DNA of 64,000 nt from Bugulina stolonifera (lineage: Eukaryota; Bryozoa; Gymnolaemata; Cheilostomatida; Bugulidae). Both the position numbers and the translations under genes were made by a program. The notes beneath the pieces are model-generated. The model was not told where the DNA came from, made no database searches, and saw only the letters and a list, made by a program, of their open reading frames with translations. The stretch spans positions 25,544,429 to 25,608,428 of the forward strand of contig OW285187.1 in NCBI GenBank assembly GCA_935421135.1, in the 5' to 3' direction. Below are positions 48,904-61,358 of the stretch, in pieces (position 1 is the stretch's first letter; every line of letters begins with the position of its first letter).

Positions 48904-49017
48904 CCAATAAGATGGCTTGAATATGATGACATCATGAGACACAGAGCGTATAAAAGGGAGTGTTTTGACAAGTTACAGTATTCTTGTTGTCTTCTGCCAT
49001 AGCAATACAACATCAAT
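48904..49017 (+). promoter_or_regulatory. Promoter of gene 8
   Basis: CCAAT 48904-48908, TGATGACATCA 48924-48934, TATAAAAG 48949-48956, ATG at 49018. Confidence 0.8.
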
Positions 49018-50539
49018 ATGAGATCTCTCAGCCTTCTTGCCGTTACTCTTGCTGTACTTCAGCTAACATCTGCTTTTTCATTCAGCTGGTTCAATGAGCC
49101 AGAAATCACTGATTACACCAGACCAGAGTTCTGTGGAGATTATGAATGTCCCAGTTACAAGGTGATCAAGCAGTTCAATGTAAGTAATCATATTATTATT
49201 ATTCTAGTCAAATACTTTTTATGAGGATTCTTCAGAATTCTGTGATTGTTTTACCCTATTTGCAAAGGAATATTGTAGTTAAAATTCTTGTAAAATTAGT
49301 TTTTCACTCGAAATCGTCGGCTGTAAACAATATTCTTAAAAGATAAGCACTGTCTCAAGTAGAGAGTGTTGTATAACCAAAAAAAATAAATTGTTTAGTT
49401 AGGTACACCATTTCTACTCTGGATACCTAAGACACGCTCCAACAATTTGTCACGTAACTCGTTGTCATCAAGTTATTATTCTATATGTACATTCATATTC
49501 CGATATTATAAAGATATTACATGAAATCTTTTAGGGATATGAGCTCAGAGAGTACAACCAATCAGTGTGGGTTTCTACTAAGATTGACAGGATGTCTAGA
49601 GACTTCTGGGAACATCACAAGTTTATGAAACTGGCCAACTTGAAACTTCACTACTACTTCCTTGGAGTGAATGACAAAAGTAAGTAGATTTGTATATTGC
49701 TGTAGATATTCTTATAACTTTAATGCATCAGATGATCCTGTTTTACTGTTCATTTTTATAATATTATGACTTCATTGCGGCCATTGATGGTCTGCTGAAC
49801 CAGGAATTGTTTTACCATCTCTTTACGATTTTGAACTTTTCACTACAGACCAGACCATGAACCAGACAGTTCCAGTACTGAAGAGACACACCAGAGATGA
49901 GGTACACATGAGGTTTCTGATTCCAACCAACTACAGCCAGTCTACACCTACACCTCTTGACAAATCCGTGGAGATCAAGACCATTCCAAAGACTCAGTAC
50001 TACGTCAGGTAAATACTACTACTTATTACCTGCACTGTCTGCAGCTAAGTCTGAAATACTTGAATATCACACATTGTGGTTATTCTCACAGAAGTGAAGT
50101 ATGTGTCTACTAAATGCTACTGTAGTTGTCTAGTTGACAGAATAAAAAAGATAATTAATAACAGTTTCTGTATATTCTCATCTCTCTGTTGATCTAACAT
50201 GATATAAACTTCAATATGTTTTTAGTTTCAGGTCATATCCAGTATACTGTATACTAGATTCCAGTTTAATTTGTATACCTACATGAGCTAGAATTGCAAA
50301 TATTACACTGTATGCTCTGTAGATCATTTGGTGGATGGGCTACAACTCATGACAGTAGAATGACAAGCCAACTGGTTGGTTACACTCACTTCCCTACCGA
50401 GTTAGACAACCTGAGGAAGGATCTGGATAGAGATAGTCAGCAGTACACGATCGACACCGAGTTTTATACTGCCGAGTACGAAGACCCATATGACCGTTAC
50501 ATTGGAAAACACAATGAAGTTTGGATCCTGAAGAAATAA
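49018..50539 (+). CDS. Secreted SOUL/HEBP-family protein, gene 8 (subfamily B)
   Basis: Exons 49018-49179, 49535-49679, 49849-50008 and 50323-50539; 227 residues, phases 0, 1 and 2. The signal peptide is MRSLSLLAVTLAVLQLTSA. The N-terminal segment FSFSWFNEPEITDYTRPEF matches gene 4 at its start and gene 6 at the cysteine pair CGDYEC. Exon 2 reads GYELREYNQSVWVSTK: the MPS of other copies is NQS, which creates an extra glycosylation sequon. EHHKFMKLANLKLHYYFLG, NQTMNQTVPVLKRHTRDEV and NYS follow. Exon 4 has SQQYTIDTEFYTAEYEDPY and KHNEVWILKK. AATAAA lies at 50741-50746. Gene 9 converges from the right. Tetrapyrrole binding is inferred from the family. Confidence 0.93.
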
Positions 50540-50740
50540 GCCTCCAATTCACAGATGCTGTCATCGTCAGTGACGTATATCTTGCCGACTTTTTGAAACG
50601 ATTATGTTTTCATTAACTTACAGTAGAATAACTTGATAAATTGTTGCAATAGCTAAAGAATATTTTGGTTCTTATAGACTTTTCTGCTCTCACTACGCAC
50701 AAGTCTGTTTAATCATTATGTTTTTATTATGAACGAATTA

Positions 50741-50746
50741 AATAAA
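50741..50746 (+). terminator. Polyadenylation signal of gene 8
   Basis: AATAAA 202 bp after the stop, context conserved with genes 4 and 6. Confidence 0.65.
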
Positions 50747-51589
50747 CTTAATTGAAATGCATCCAATTGTCTAGTATTATATACATATACATGTAGATGT
50801 TTCAGACTAATAAGTAGTGGACGATATTGTAGAATTTAAATTTCTGCATATCTACATGTATGTTTATGCAATTATAATAATGTCAAAACTGTGACTTTTC
50901 GAAAGTGCCAGTGTGAAAAGGAAAATTCCACAAATATTCGTTTTGAAAACCATAAATTTCGAAATGAAAAATTCTTTGTGAACTTCTTGTTAGTATTCGC
51001 CATTTGAAAAACTTTAAAAATATATTAATCATCTGTGAAAGATCAAATCAATATAAAATGAGGGTTTTCTTTTTGCGCGTATCAAGGTGCAGGGGCCAGA
51101 AAGGTTTTTTCAAGCCCTGTTAACCTGTGATGCCATTCCTGGGCTGAGTCTCGCCTATTGAAGAAGTGATGACACCTAGAACGCAGTTGATGATTTCTGG
51201 CATCTGGATGTAAACATCCGAAGTGGATACCTTTGAAACTTTGAAGGGGATTTTTTTGGTAATAAATAATTATAGTAGCAGGCATACACAACTTGATAGT
51301 AGGTTAGGATACGTGAAACTTGTATTTGCATTTTTATGTAAATGCAAATATCATTATCATAATATAATGTCATAAAAATTTTTGAAAAAAATCATGTAGG
51401 CCTGCACTGTTTGCAGTTCGTTATTCTGCACTCTCTCATAGCAGTGACCATTTGCCATACATAATATGCTTGAACTAGACACAAACTGTAATACAAAATT
51501 AATTTTATTTGATGAAACCATTCCAGGACTAAGTAAAATGGTTGGTGATTGTATGTATAATGTTATACCAAGTTACGAAATAGAATATC

Positions 51590-52030
51590 TAACAGAAAAG
51601 GAAAGGGAGTTCAATAAATCTATCATTACCTAATCATTATGTAATAAGACATTGGCAAAGTCAGCAAATGCTAAAAAGTCAATTGTTCTACCAAATTCTG
51701 TATGCAGCAATGGAAGTTTGAAATTCTATAACAGACAAGTAGAGGGAATTCTATAAATTTAATTTAGTTATCAGCCTATCCTTATCTATCATAAACTAAT
51801 CATTATGTAATAAGATGGTAGCAAAGTCAGCAAACACTAAAAAGTCAATTATTCCACCAAATTCAGTAAGAATGGCATTGTTCACACCAAGTGATGTTAT
51901 GTAACTGGAACTGCTCCAGTCAAGTATGGTATGGTACCATAAATGTACATGTAGAAATGTTCTCAACCTACAGCGCAGATGTACATATATGCAGAAATGG
52001 CTGTAGAAAATGTTTTCTGGCAGCATTTTA
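51590..52030 (+). repeat. Dispersed repeat R1, copy 6 (partly doubled)
   Basis: The gggaattctataaatttaat through tatggtatggtaccataa part is at 51715-51940. A shorter duplicate of the catctatcattacctaatca part precedes it at 51590-51700. Confidence 0.55.
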
Positions 52031-52573
52031 TGAATGAATCATAGTTTAACAAATATTAGAAATATTATTCCACATACACCGCTGTTAAGAATCTAATGCT
52101 GATGTTATTATTTGCAGATTGGACAAATGGAAAACTATTTTGATGAGTTGAGAGCAAAAATATTTTAGAATATCAGAGATGAAGACATGCTGTACCCCAG
52201 ATATATTAGCCATCTGTACGTATTTGGATGAGACCAGTGTAATTATTACACAGATAAAGCACAGCAGATACTTGTCTAAAATCATAATATTGTTAGTGTT
52301 GCTTAGGTGACAAATTTATTTTATTTAAAGATTTCAGTTAGTAACAATATAATAATCAATTCTTATGAGTGATGACAGGAATAAAGTCTATCACAATCAG
52401 AGAAATTCTCAGCTATAACAGACACTATTGACATAAGAATTCATTATCAAATCATTATACATTATGAAGTGAAGGAATAAAATATGTTTTGACAGAACAA
52501 GATGGTAACTGTCATTTCATTGGCTGTTCAAGTGAAGGTTGTTCATTTCATTGGTTGTTCTGGTGAAGGGTGT

Positions 52574-54070
52574 TTATCTCTTCATGATCCAGATCTCATT
52601 GTGTCTGCCAAAGTAAACAGATGGGTGGTCGTACTCAGCAGTGAAGAACTGGGTGACAGTGTAGCTCTTGCCATCTCTATCCAGATCCTTTCTCAGCTTG
52701 TTATATTGAGTGGGGAGGTGACTGTATCCAAGGAGACTGCTGCCAACCTCAATGTTCTCACTTGTAGACCAACCACCGAATGTTCTAAAAATAGAATCAT
52801 AACTTTCAGCAAACATAATATAAATAGATAATTCTAATTCAAGGCAACTGAGACATGACACTATATTATGTGAATGCAAGTAGGTAAGTATTTCCATCCA
52901 CCAAGGAATCTAATGTTAATTTTAAGGGGTGTAAGAGATCAACCAGTTTTATTCATAGAAACTTGAAAAATATATTGTTACCAATTCTAATTAATTTACA
53001 GATAGTGTTTAAGCAAGAGTGTAAATAGCCATATTTACCTGACGTAGTACTGAGTCTTTGGCATTGCCTTGATCTCCACGGTTGGGTCGTTAGGTGTTGG
53101 TGGGTTCTGGCTATAGTTGGCTGGGAGCATGTATCTCATGTGTACCTCGTTCTTGGTGTGGCTCTTCAGTACTGGAACTGTCATGTTAATGGTCTGGTCT
53201 GTAGGGAGAAGGATAGACATTATACGGAGACAACAGGCATTTTCTGGTTCAGCGTTATATAGAACCAATACTATTAACTTACACGTAGAGTGCTTATTAA
53301 AATTCTTCATCTCACTACATCATACTACATGTAGTACACCTGAGGTCAAGATCATCAATAATGCACATAATAACAGATAAGTAAGTTTGGGGCTATGAAG
53401 CTGGGTGAATTGTTTTGTGTATCTACATGTAGTCTATAGTACAAGTTATTACAAAATATTCTACAGACTGCGCAGTATAAAGTACTTACTTTTGTCGTTG
53501 ATTCCATTGAAGTAGTACTGAAGTTTCAGGTTGGCTCCTTCGGTAAACTTGGGATGTTCATAGAAGTCTCTAGACATCCTGTCAATCTTGGCAGAAACCC
53601 AGACTGATGGCATGTACTCACGGAGCTCATATCCCTAAAGAAATAGTTTTATTAAATATCATGCAAACTAGATATTAATAAAAACCAAAAGATTCTAAAT
53701 TGGCTTGTTTAGACTAGTTGCTTTTCTTGGTAATGTTACTTACCACTCATGAAATCCTGTGAAATATTTCGCAAGATATTATAAGTAGTAAACAACCACC
53801 AAGAGTCAAATTAGAAAGAAAAACAATTATATGAAGAAAACTTTATCCACAATAACAAATATAAAAAAGATATTTTGATATAGTTATACTTTGATGATCA
53901 ATACTCACATTGAGTTTCTCGAGCACCTTGTACCTGGGGCATTCGTAGTCGTCACAGAAGTCTGGTCTGTTGTACTCAGTATATCGTGGTTCAGTGAATA
54001 TGTTCAATGAAAAACCAGATGTTAGCTGAAGTACAGCAAGAGTAACGGCAAGAAGACTGAGAGATCTCAT
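52574..54070 (-). CDS. Secreted SOUL/HEBP-family protein, gene 9 (subfamily A)
   Basis: Exons in transcript order: 54070-53909, 53634-53490, 53198-53039 and 52784-52574; 225 residues, phases 0, 1 and 2. The intron 1 donor is GTGAGT where other copies have GTAAGT. The signal peptide is MRSLSLLAVTLAVLQLTSG, then FSLNIFTEPRYTEYNRPDF and the cysteine pair CDDYEC. Exon 2 has FYEHPKFTEGANLKLQYYF, with proline for the second histidine. Exon 3 matches gene 7 and exon 4 matches genes 3 and 5 at protein level. Part of intron 2 instead matches gene 3, so the gene is a mosaic. The palindrome of its promoter is altered. Gene 10 is the divergent partner, 8.2 kb away. Confidence 0.92.
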
Positions 54071-54185
54071 GATGATGTTGTGTTGCTAGGGTAGAAGACA
54101 ACAAGAATACTGTAACTTGTCAACAACCCTCCCTTTTATACTCTCTGTGTCCCATGACGTCGGCACACTCAAGACATCTTATTGG
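54071..54185 (-). promoter_or_regulatory. Promoter of gene 9, diverged palindrome
   Basis: Minus strand: CCAAT 54185-54181, then TGCCGACGTCA at 54165-54155 where other genes have TGATGACATCA, then TATAAAAG 54140-54133. Spacing is unchanged. The left half-site is lost, while the changed centre creates a GACGTCA (CRE-like) core. Confidence 0.75.
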
Positions 54186-55189
54186 TTGATTAGTTTATCA
54201 CAAGCCATACAGATATGCCTACCCTGGATGTGAGTTATTTGGTATAGATGAGCTCCAAGGAGAAATTTGTATCATATGCACTCACAACTCTGAGAGTATT
54301 AAACTAACAGCATCTGTATGCCTTTGTTGTAGGTCTAAGGGTTACATTGAGCAGGTTACTGTTGAATGTATTAGCATCAATTACACTACAGTTACACAAA
54401 TGAACAAGTGCACAGACATTGATCGCTCCATAAACGCTGGCTATATACATATAAGTGAAATAAAAAAAAAATATTTTATTCAAGACACTAGACCCATAAC
54501 TTGCAGATGGTTTGAGGAAACTGCGATTTGTCCCCTCAATTAAATTGGATATTGTACCAATGCCTGTGCAATGTGTATGCTGTGTTACTATTACAAAGGT
54601 GTTAAAAAGGAAGTTTGCTTCCTCCTGCTAAAATCTGTCTGTCTCCACCGCCAATCGCGGTTTGGATTAAGTAAGAAGTTTATGCACAAATCCTCTAATA
54701 CTATTGGTGTTCTCCAGAAATAAGAAATGCTTCGTTACACCAAACCCATATAATCCTCCTATTTAAATAAACAAATGTTATTACAGGATACTCAAAGTTG
54801 CAATCGTTAAACTGTAATTCTAGTTGAACAGCGATCTAAAATCTCAGAAGATGGATGGCAGAAAAATGAATCGTGAAATGTCAGGACTGCCAATTTGGGT
54901 GTATTTATTGGGGCAAGACAATGTTTGAAGCGACGTGAGTTTTAATCTAAGCAACCGATTTCTTAGATGAAATAAAAGCATTTAGTGATAGTGAAACATA
55001 AACCAAAGAACAGGATCTGTGTTTACAAGATAATGTGTGAGATGGTAGATAAGAAATCTAGAGAGTAAACTTTAAAGCCTTTAATGACTGAAAATAGTTT
55101 GATATGACATAACGCCATACCGTGTCATGACATTAATATATAAAGACATATACACTGCAAGTGTACATGTACTCTGTTGTCTAGTAAAA

Positions 55190-55450
55190 TAAACTAAATA
55201 TAGAATATAAACTCTACTCACTAGATATTCCCAAACAAATCGATACATAGATAATACATGAAGATAAACTGATATAAAGTTCGCAATAATAACATCTTGT
55301 ACTTTGGTATAAAATCTGAACTTTAATTTTATGGTCCGACCATTCTCTGATTTGCACCTGATGATCATGATTACAGAGAGTGACATGGGAGTAAAACAAT
55401 AACAACAATACAATATGGATTATGTTATCAAGGTATGATTATAAGAAGAG
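55190..55450 (-). repeat. Inverted-repeat arm, unit 4 left
   Basis: It carries the ctaaatatagaatataaact, ttcccaaacaaat, aaactgatataaagttc and catgattacagagagtgaca strings. It is the inverted partner of 59385-59590, with a small insertion near 55315. Confidence 0.6.
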
Positions 55451-56269
55451 TTCATGGAACAAAACTAGCCTGGGTTCCTAGACTATTCAAACATAGGCGA
55501 GTTAGCTGCAGTGCCACCCGTCAATATATACAAATGTACATGTATATGTATGCCCAGGGTTTCTAGACTATTCAATTATTTTTAAAAGAAATGCTAACTG
55601 ACTCCAAACAATATTTTATTGGGCATGTACAGTATTAGGATGAATAGAGGCTATTAGCGTTATTATAACATGTAGAATATAATTATTGATACAACAATTT
55701 ATTTAAATAATGATACAATTCACAAACATGCATATGCAACAAATAACAAAATCATAAACTTAAAATGTTATTTACTATAACAAAATAATTATCTAGTACA
55801 TATCTAATTCCAACCAACTGAGTTCAACAATTTATGGGTCTATTAACTAACCAATAAAGTGTTGTGATAGCTATAAGTGTATCAGTTTGACCATGTAGGT
55901 TTATCTTAACATTATACAACTTCTCAGTCTTGCACCAAAGTCATATTCCGCGTACAGAATCTGAGCTATCTTGTAGAGCTGTCCACTAAGACACTGTGAT
56001 AATGTATCCATTTTATGTCTATATTGTTCTCCCTGGACAAACATCTCATTCCCGAGTCCAATATATGACCAGCAACCAATAGAATGCTTACTACAGAATA
56101 CTGTAAATTTATTGCCAACCTCTTTACTATACTACATTAAGTTATTTTACTTTTTACTACATCTATTTTGAATACCTCAGTATTGAGCAAGACTCAATTT
56201 TGAACAACTGCATTGACACGCTAAACTAGACTTCTGTGGAGCATATACATTTTACCTATCTACTTATAG

Positions 56270-56920
56270 GTCTTCGGTAAATACACTTTACCCAAGGATT
56301 CATATAATTAGCTGTTGGATAAAAATGCTGCTTTCTTAAGCACTGCAGCAACAGGCATGCACTACTATTAACTCAAAATAAATGGAGCCTGTATTTATAT
56401 TTTTCCAACTATTATAATTATAATTATATTATAATTATGCATTTATTTATTCTTTAGCCAGTATGTAAGCATGTGCTAAATTTATTTCAAAGCTGTTTCA
56501 ACAATAAAAATAAAATTTAATGTGAGATAAATTATCTTTGATGAATACTGTTTTGGTGCGTTGACATATTATGCAACCTGTGTAAATAGTTACATATGCC
56601 AATTTAAATAGATGCATGAAATATACAATTAGACAAGTGAAGGGAATTCTACATGTATAAATTACACCTGTCTATTTACATTGAAGTACATATGCACCCT
56701 GATTATTATGTAATAGTAATAGACGCTAACCGTCAGCTGTAAGCTCTAAAAAATTGATGAATTCAGCAAGAATGACAGTGTTTATGCCAAGTAACGTTGC
56801 GCAACTGGAACTGGTCTAGTAAAGCATGGTATGGTACCATACATGTAAGAATATTACCAGCTTTTTGTTCAGGTGCCACAGCAATGGAAATATTTTCTGA
56901 AAGTTATATAAATACAGTAT
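56270..56920 (+). repeat. Dispersed repeat R1, copy 7
   Basis: It contains cactttacccaaggattcat, gaagggaattctacatg, gtttatgccaagtaacg and catggtatggtaccatacat in the usual order. Confidence 0.6.
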
Positions 56921-57272
56921 TATACTGCCAGGTGTCTGCTGCTCTGCTACTAAAGGTCATGTGAATATTACAACAAATATCAACATCTTAGTGCTGACTC
57001 GCTGCACAATATTATCTCCAAAACGATCGGCAGTTATACATCTCTGCTCTCGACTCTCATTGGTGCAGTAGTGCACACTGCTCTTTCAAAAACTGAGAGT
57101 CATGTTTGTGTTTATGAAACACTTTACAAGGATACTACTTTACATAATTATACTTGTATGTGGAAAGTACTCCTTAATTATCATTAGTGATCTTGCCTTA
57201 TTTTCAATAATAATGACAATGTCATCTCAGTAGAACACAATGTGGGGGTCATGAAAAAGATTTCCTAAAATC

Positions 57273-57422
57273 AGACAGTGTATACCTCAGCTACCTCTAT
57301 GGTGAGACAGTGAGACGGTGTATAGCTCAGCTACCTCTATGGTGAGACAGTGAGACGGTGTATAGCTCAGCTACCTCTATGGTGAGACAGTGAGACGGTG
57401 TATAGCTCACGTGTCTCTATGG
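57273..57422. repeat. 40-bp tandem repeat, about 3.5 copies
   Basis: Units of 40 bp (gtgagacagtgagacggtgt then atagctcagctacctctatg) are nearly identical. The other units have a single copy of this stretch (for example near 33.13 kb), so the expansion is private to this unit and recent. Confidence 0.9.
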
Positions 57423-57734
57423 TAGAGAAGGTGTCTTAGAAATACCGGAAATATCATGTTATTGTAGGTTAGAATTAAATTAATTCTGTTTTTGCTCAAA
57501 CCCAACAAACCCAAACAATCTTGTCTGTGTTATCAAAGTTGAGCCAATGCTATTTTTGAATGAAAATAAGGATTTGTTATGTTTGAGAACACTAGCTACC
57601 TGTTAGGTACGTTCTGTGTCCTATTATATGCATATACATTATATTCATGTTGAAACAGTAATATGCAAATCTATAATATTATACTCCACTATCCTATGTA
57701 CATGTACCTCTACTTTGAGATAGTATTATGATAA

Positions 57735-58474
57735 TGTAATGTTTTATGCTGTATATCACACGGGTACCGATGGTACGAGTGTGGGAAGAGCCTAGAAGTG
57801 GTTGACTGGACTATACTTCCTGCATTCCATGCAGAGTGAACAGTACTTGGGGATTATCCATGTGTAAGGGCCATAGGGCCGAGGCAATGATTAGAAAGAG
57901 TATGTTATTCTAGCCCATAAGACAGCTCGAGCTACCTGGTCCAATGGGACCAAGAGCGGGAACTGGCTTTGCTAAGAGATAAGACTCTGTATAGCTGCTG
58001 AGAAGATGTGATTTTATTGGAGTCTGAGCATCAACTGATTACAATGTGAGAATGCTACCGCTTTTATACTAACTGCGTTCCCGGCGATAGTTCCGGTAAA
58101 AAGGACGATGTAGCATCATCTGGGGCGATGTAGCATCGGCCTCGGAAATTGCATAACAATATTGCGGCAAAAGGCCACAGCCCGACCTTAAAAGGGTCGG
58201 CCATTATGAAAAGTGCTTATAGTGATATGAAACACATAATATGTGAAGTGTAGCTAGTTCTGAGACTTCGGCCTTCCTTATGGTAGGCATACAAGGCAAT
58301 TAGACATAGAATATAAAACTGGTTACGTTAATTGCACAATATAAGCAAGTATATGAGTATAGGCACACACAACAGAGTAAGTATACAAGTAAGGAAGATA
58401 ACTAGTGCACATCAATGTCAGGCCCGTAGGCTGATACGTTAATGTCAGTGCATGGGAGTGTCCATATCACCACA
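57735..58474 (-). mobile_element. Solo LTR-like element, family B, ATAA duplication
   Basis: A 740-bp element from tgtaatgttt to caccaca with ATAA on both sides (57731-57734 and 58475-58478). It occupies the same site as the element at 33458-34503 and is nearly identical to it but lacks the MITE. On the minus strand TATAAAAG precedes AATAAA. Confidence 0.75.
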
Positions 58475-58517
58475 ATAACTCAGAAAATAATTGTTCGAAG
58501 TTGATATTTTGAAATAT

Positions 58518-59298
58518 TGTAATGTTTTTATGTTTAAATCACACTGGTACCAATGGTACGAGTGTGGGGAGAGTCTAGGAGTGGTCGACTAGACTATTCT
58601 TCCAACATTACATAAAGAGTGAACAGTACTTGTAGCTCATTCACGTGTAAAGGTCATAGGCCTGATGTTATGCTCAGAAAGAGTTGAAAGAGTATCTTCT
58701 GTCTAGCCTAAAAGTCAGTTCGGGTTGGTGGTCCAATGGGACCAAGAGATAGAACTGCTTTGCTAAGAGAGAAGACTCTGTATAGCTGGAGTTGGGAAAT
58801 GCGACTTTACTGCAGTTTAATCATCAACCGATTTAGTACAGAAAATGATCACGCTTTTATACTATGAGCGTTCCTGGCGATAGTTCCGGTACAAAAGCCG
58901 ATGTAGCATCGCCAGGAACAATATAGTATCGGCCCCGGAAATAGCATAACAATATGGTGGCAAAAAGCCGAGGGTCAACCTTGAAAGGGTCGGCCATTAT
59001 GAAAAGCGCTTATAATGGTACAAAATACATAATATGTGAAAAATAACATATTCTGAGACCTCGGCCTCCATTATGGTAGACATACAAGATAATTGGACAT
59101 AAAATAATAATACTGTTCCACATAATTGTATAATATAGACAAGTACAGGCAAATAATTATACATTAGGTAAGTACAGGGAAGGATAAGCACAAGTATATG
59201 CATCAATACAATAGCAGTATACAATTAACAGCCTATTACTGTAGTGTCAATGTGTGGCTGGGGAGGCTGTTCCTATTGGACATGTCTGGAACACCACA
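58518..59298 (-). mobile_element. Second family B LTR-like element in the same spacer
   Basis: It runs from tgtaatgtttttatg to caccaca and is more diverged than the copy 44 bp to its left. The uninterrupted site is visible near 34.57 kb (gaaatattgtgagcattt). The target duplication is not clear. Confidence 0.6.
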
Positions 59299-59384
59299 AT
59301 TTTAAGAGCATTTTATATAGTGTATAATTTAGCAAAGTTAAAATTCAGGTTCGCTTGTTATATTAAAATTCGAAACATATTTTA

Positions 59385-59590
59385 TTATACTTAATCTCAC
59401 GTCACTTTCTGTAATCATGATCACCTGGTTCAAATCAGAGAATGGTGGGACCATAACTGTATACCAAAGTACAAGGTATTATTATTATGAACTTTATATC
59501 ATTTTATCTTCACATATTATCTATGTATCCATTTATTTGGGAATATCTAGTGAACAGAGTTTATATTCTATATTTAGTTTATTTTACTGG
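59385..59590 (+). repeat. Inverted-repeat arm, unit 4 right
   Basis: From ctcacgtcactttctgtaat to ttatattctatatttagttt, equivalent to 34660-34860. Confidence 0.65.
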
Positions 59591-60349
59591 ACAACAGAGT
59601 ACATGTACACTTAACCATTGCATCATGTCATGACCTAGTATGGCGTGATGTAATTATAAAAATATAAATAGTCTTAATATATACAACATCAGGTCAGCGC
59701 TATGACTTCGATGTTTATTCTCCAGGTATTGTTTATCTGGCATCTGGAATAATATTAATGTGTTAGTCTTACTGTACTTTATCCTTGCAAACCTGGTATG
59801 TAATAGAGATTTGATAGCCTCTCAGGTGTTTTGTGATTGGCTGCTTGCGATGCATTTATTACAGCACAGGAGCACTGAGGAATATTGTACAGCTAATAAA
59901 TAATAATTTTACATCATGTTGCTAGTCTCAACTCAATACTGAATATAATATAGGATAATGCCTTGTCTGCAAATGATATAAAATTAAATAGTGATCTTAT
60001 ATGTTTATGGCTAACTCAAATAACACAGTCCATTTCTTTGAAGTTTTACACTGTCCAGACTCTTAACAGGTTATTTTCCTCACTGCTTCTCTGTTACATG
60101 TACCTACATTGTACTAGGACATCTCTATTTGCAGGAAAAAGAAAGTTCAAAGACCCTCATCCTCTCTCTCCCCCCCCCCCTTTTTTAGAAAGGCTGTTTG
60201 TTGTAGAATACTACATTCACAGAGCATGATGTCTAATTCTGTCCTTGCATGCACTGTACATATTCACTTTCTGTCGCATGATGTCGCAGAAACACTGGAG
60301 TATAGCTGAATCTTACAAATTTGAACTATTTCTTGCACAAGGGTCTTGT

Positions 60350-61358
60350 TGCAGTGGTAAAATGTAACTCTAAACTCAGCCTCCCAACTACATGATACTT
60401 GTTATTAAACATTCTTTGCATTAACTTGCCTGTGTTAACTTGTCTGTGTAGTAAACGATCACTTATATACATGTGCTTATAATGTGCATTACTGAGCAAT
60501 TATGTCTTTCATACCCATGTAAAGAGGGCCGACCTCTCAGAATTACTTGATATTCATTTTGTACATGAATTGGATGATTTTAAGCATCTTTGGTTGTACC
60601 CGACATGTTTTGGGTCGGCCTCGGGCTTCCGGCCGCCATCTTGTTGTGCATTTCCGGACGCCACTACGTCGGCCTTTTTACCAAAACTTCTTCCGGAAGT
60701 TCTTATAGTATACAAAGCTCATTGTTTTTCTGTTCATTTTCGCAGTTGATGCTTGAATCTCAATAAAGACATTTCTACACTACTTATACAGAGTCTTCAC
60801 TTCATAGTATTGGTCGCTCCAGTCGTCAAGGTCTTCCACCTTGCTTCCCGAGCTACCTGCTAGGTCGGAAAATACTCTTTCTCAGTATAGCAAACAAGCA
60901 TTGATTCGGGACCACATGGGTCGTCTTGAGTAGTCATTGGAGAATGTACGACTGTTTGAACAAGACAGTTCAAAACAGGACGTTTCGAAAGTGGACAGTT
61001 CAACACTGGACAGTTCGAAATGCCTAACCCCACACCCCAACCACCAGATTTCAACTAATTTTTATTCTTAATGTTATTTTTTTCATTTAATTTAAATTAA
61101 TTAATCAAAATTAATTATCTGCAAGTTGTGCTCTTCTAAATGTAATCTACACAGTTTCAAACTGTCCTGTTTCTAACTGTCCAGTTGTGAAGCGTCCTGT
61201 TTCGAACTGTCTTTTTCCAAATGTCTCTTTACCGTCATTGGACTACTAGTACCTGTTGATCTTTCATGTAATGAGAAGACCTAGCACCACTCATAGGTTT
61301 TTCATTTTGGACAAGGGGTCGTCTTAGGACGACATCACAACCCCCAAAAACCATTACA
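60350..61358 (+). mobile_element. Solo LTR-like element, family A, with nested MITE
   Basis: It runs from tgcagtggt to accattaca, about 708 bp once the MITE and its duplication are removed. It contains the TATA-type ttatagtatacaaagctc region and AATAAA (about 60761). The flanking 4-mers (ttgt and atat) do not match, so the target duplication has decayed or differs. Empty sites are near 35.66 and 46.30 kb. Confidence 0.65.
60942..61233 (+). mobile_element. MITE with perfect 9-bp target duplication, copy 2
   Basis: A 292-bp element from gaatgtacgac to ctctttacc with gtcattgga at 60933-60941 and again at 61234-61242. Subterminal inverted gttcgaaac motifs flank an aattaattaat-rich core. It is inserted in the terminal third of a family A LTR. 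Confidence 0.85.

Larger units (their letters stand above)
50540..52573. other. Convergent spacer between genes 8 and 9
   Basis: Contains 3' UTRs, a faint degenerate stretch resembling the MITE family (about 50880-50960), an R1 copy (about 51715-52030) with a partial extra copy near 51590-51700, and TTTATT at 52315-52320 as a likely minus-strand polyadenylation signal for gene 9. Confidence 0.6.
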
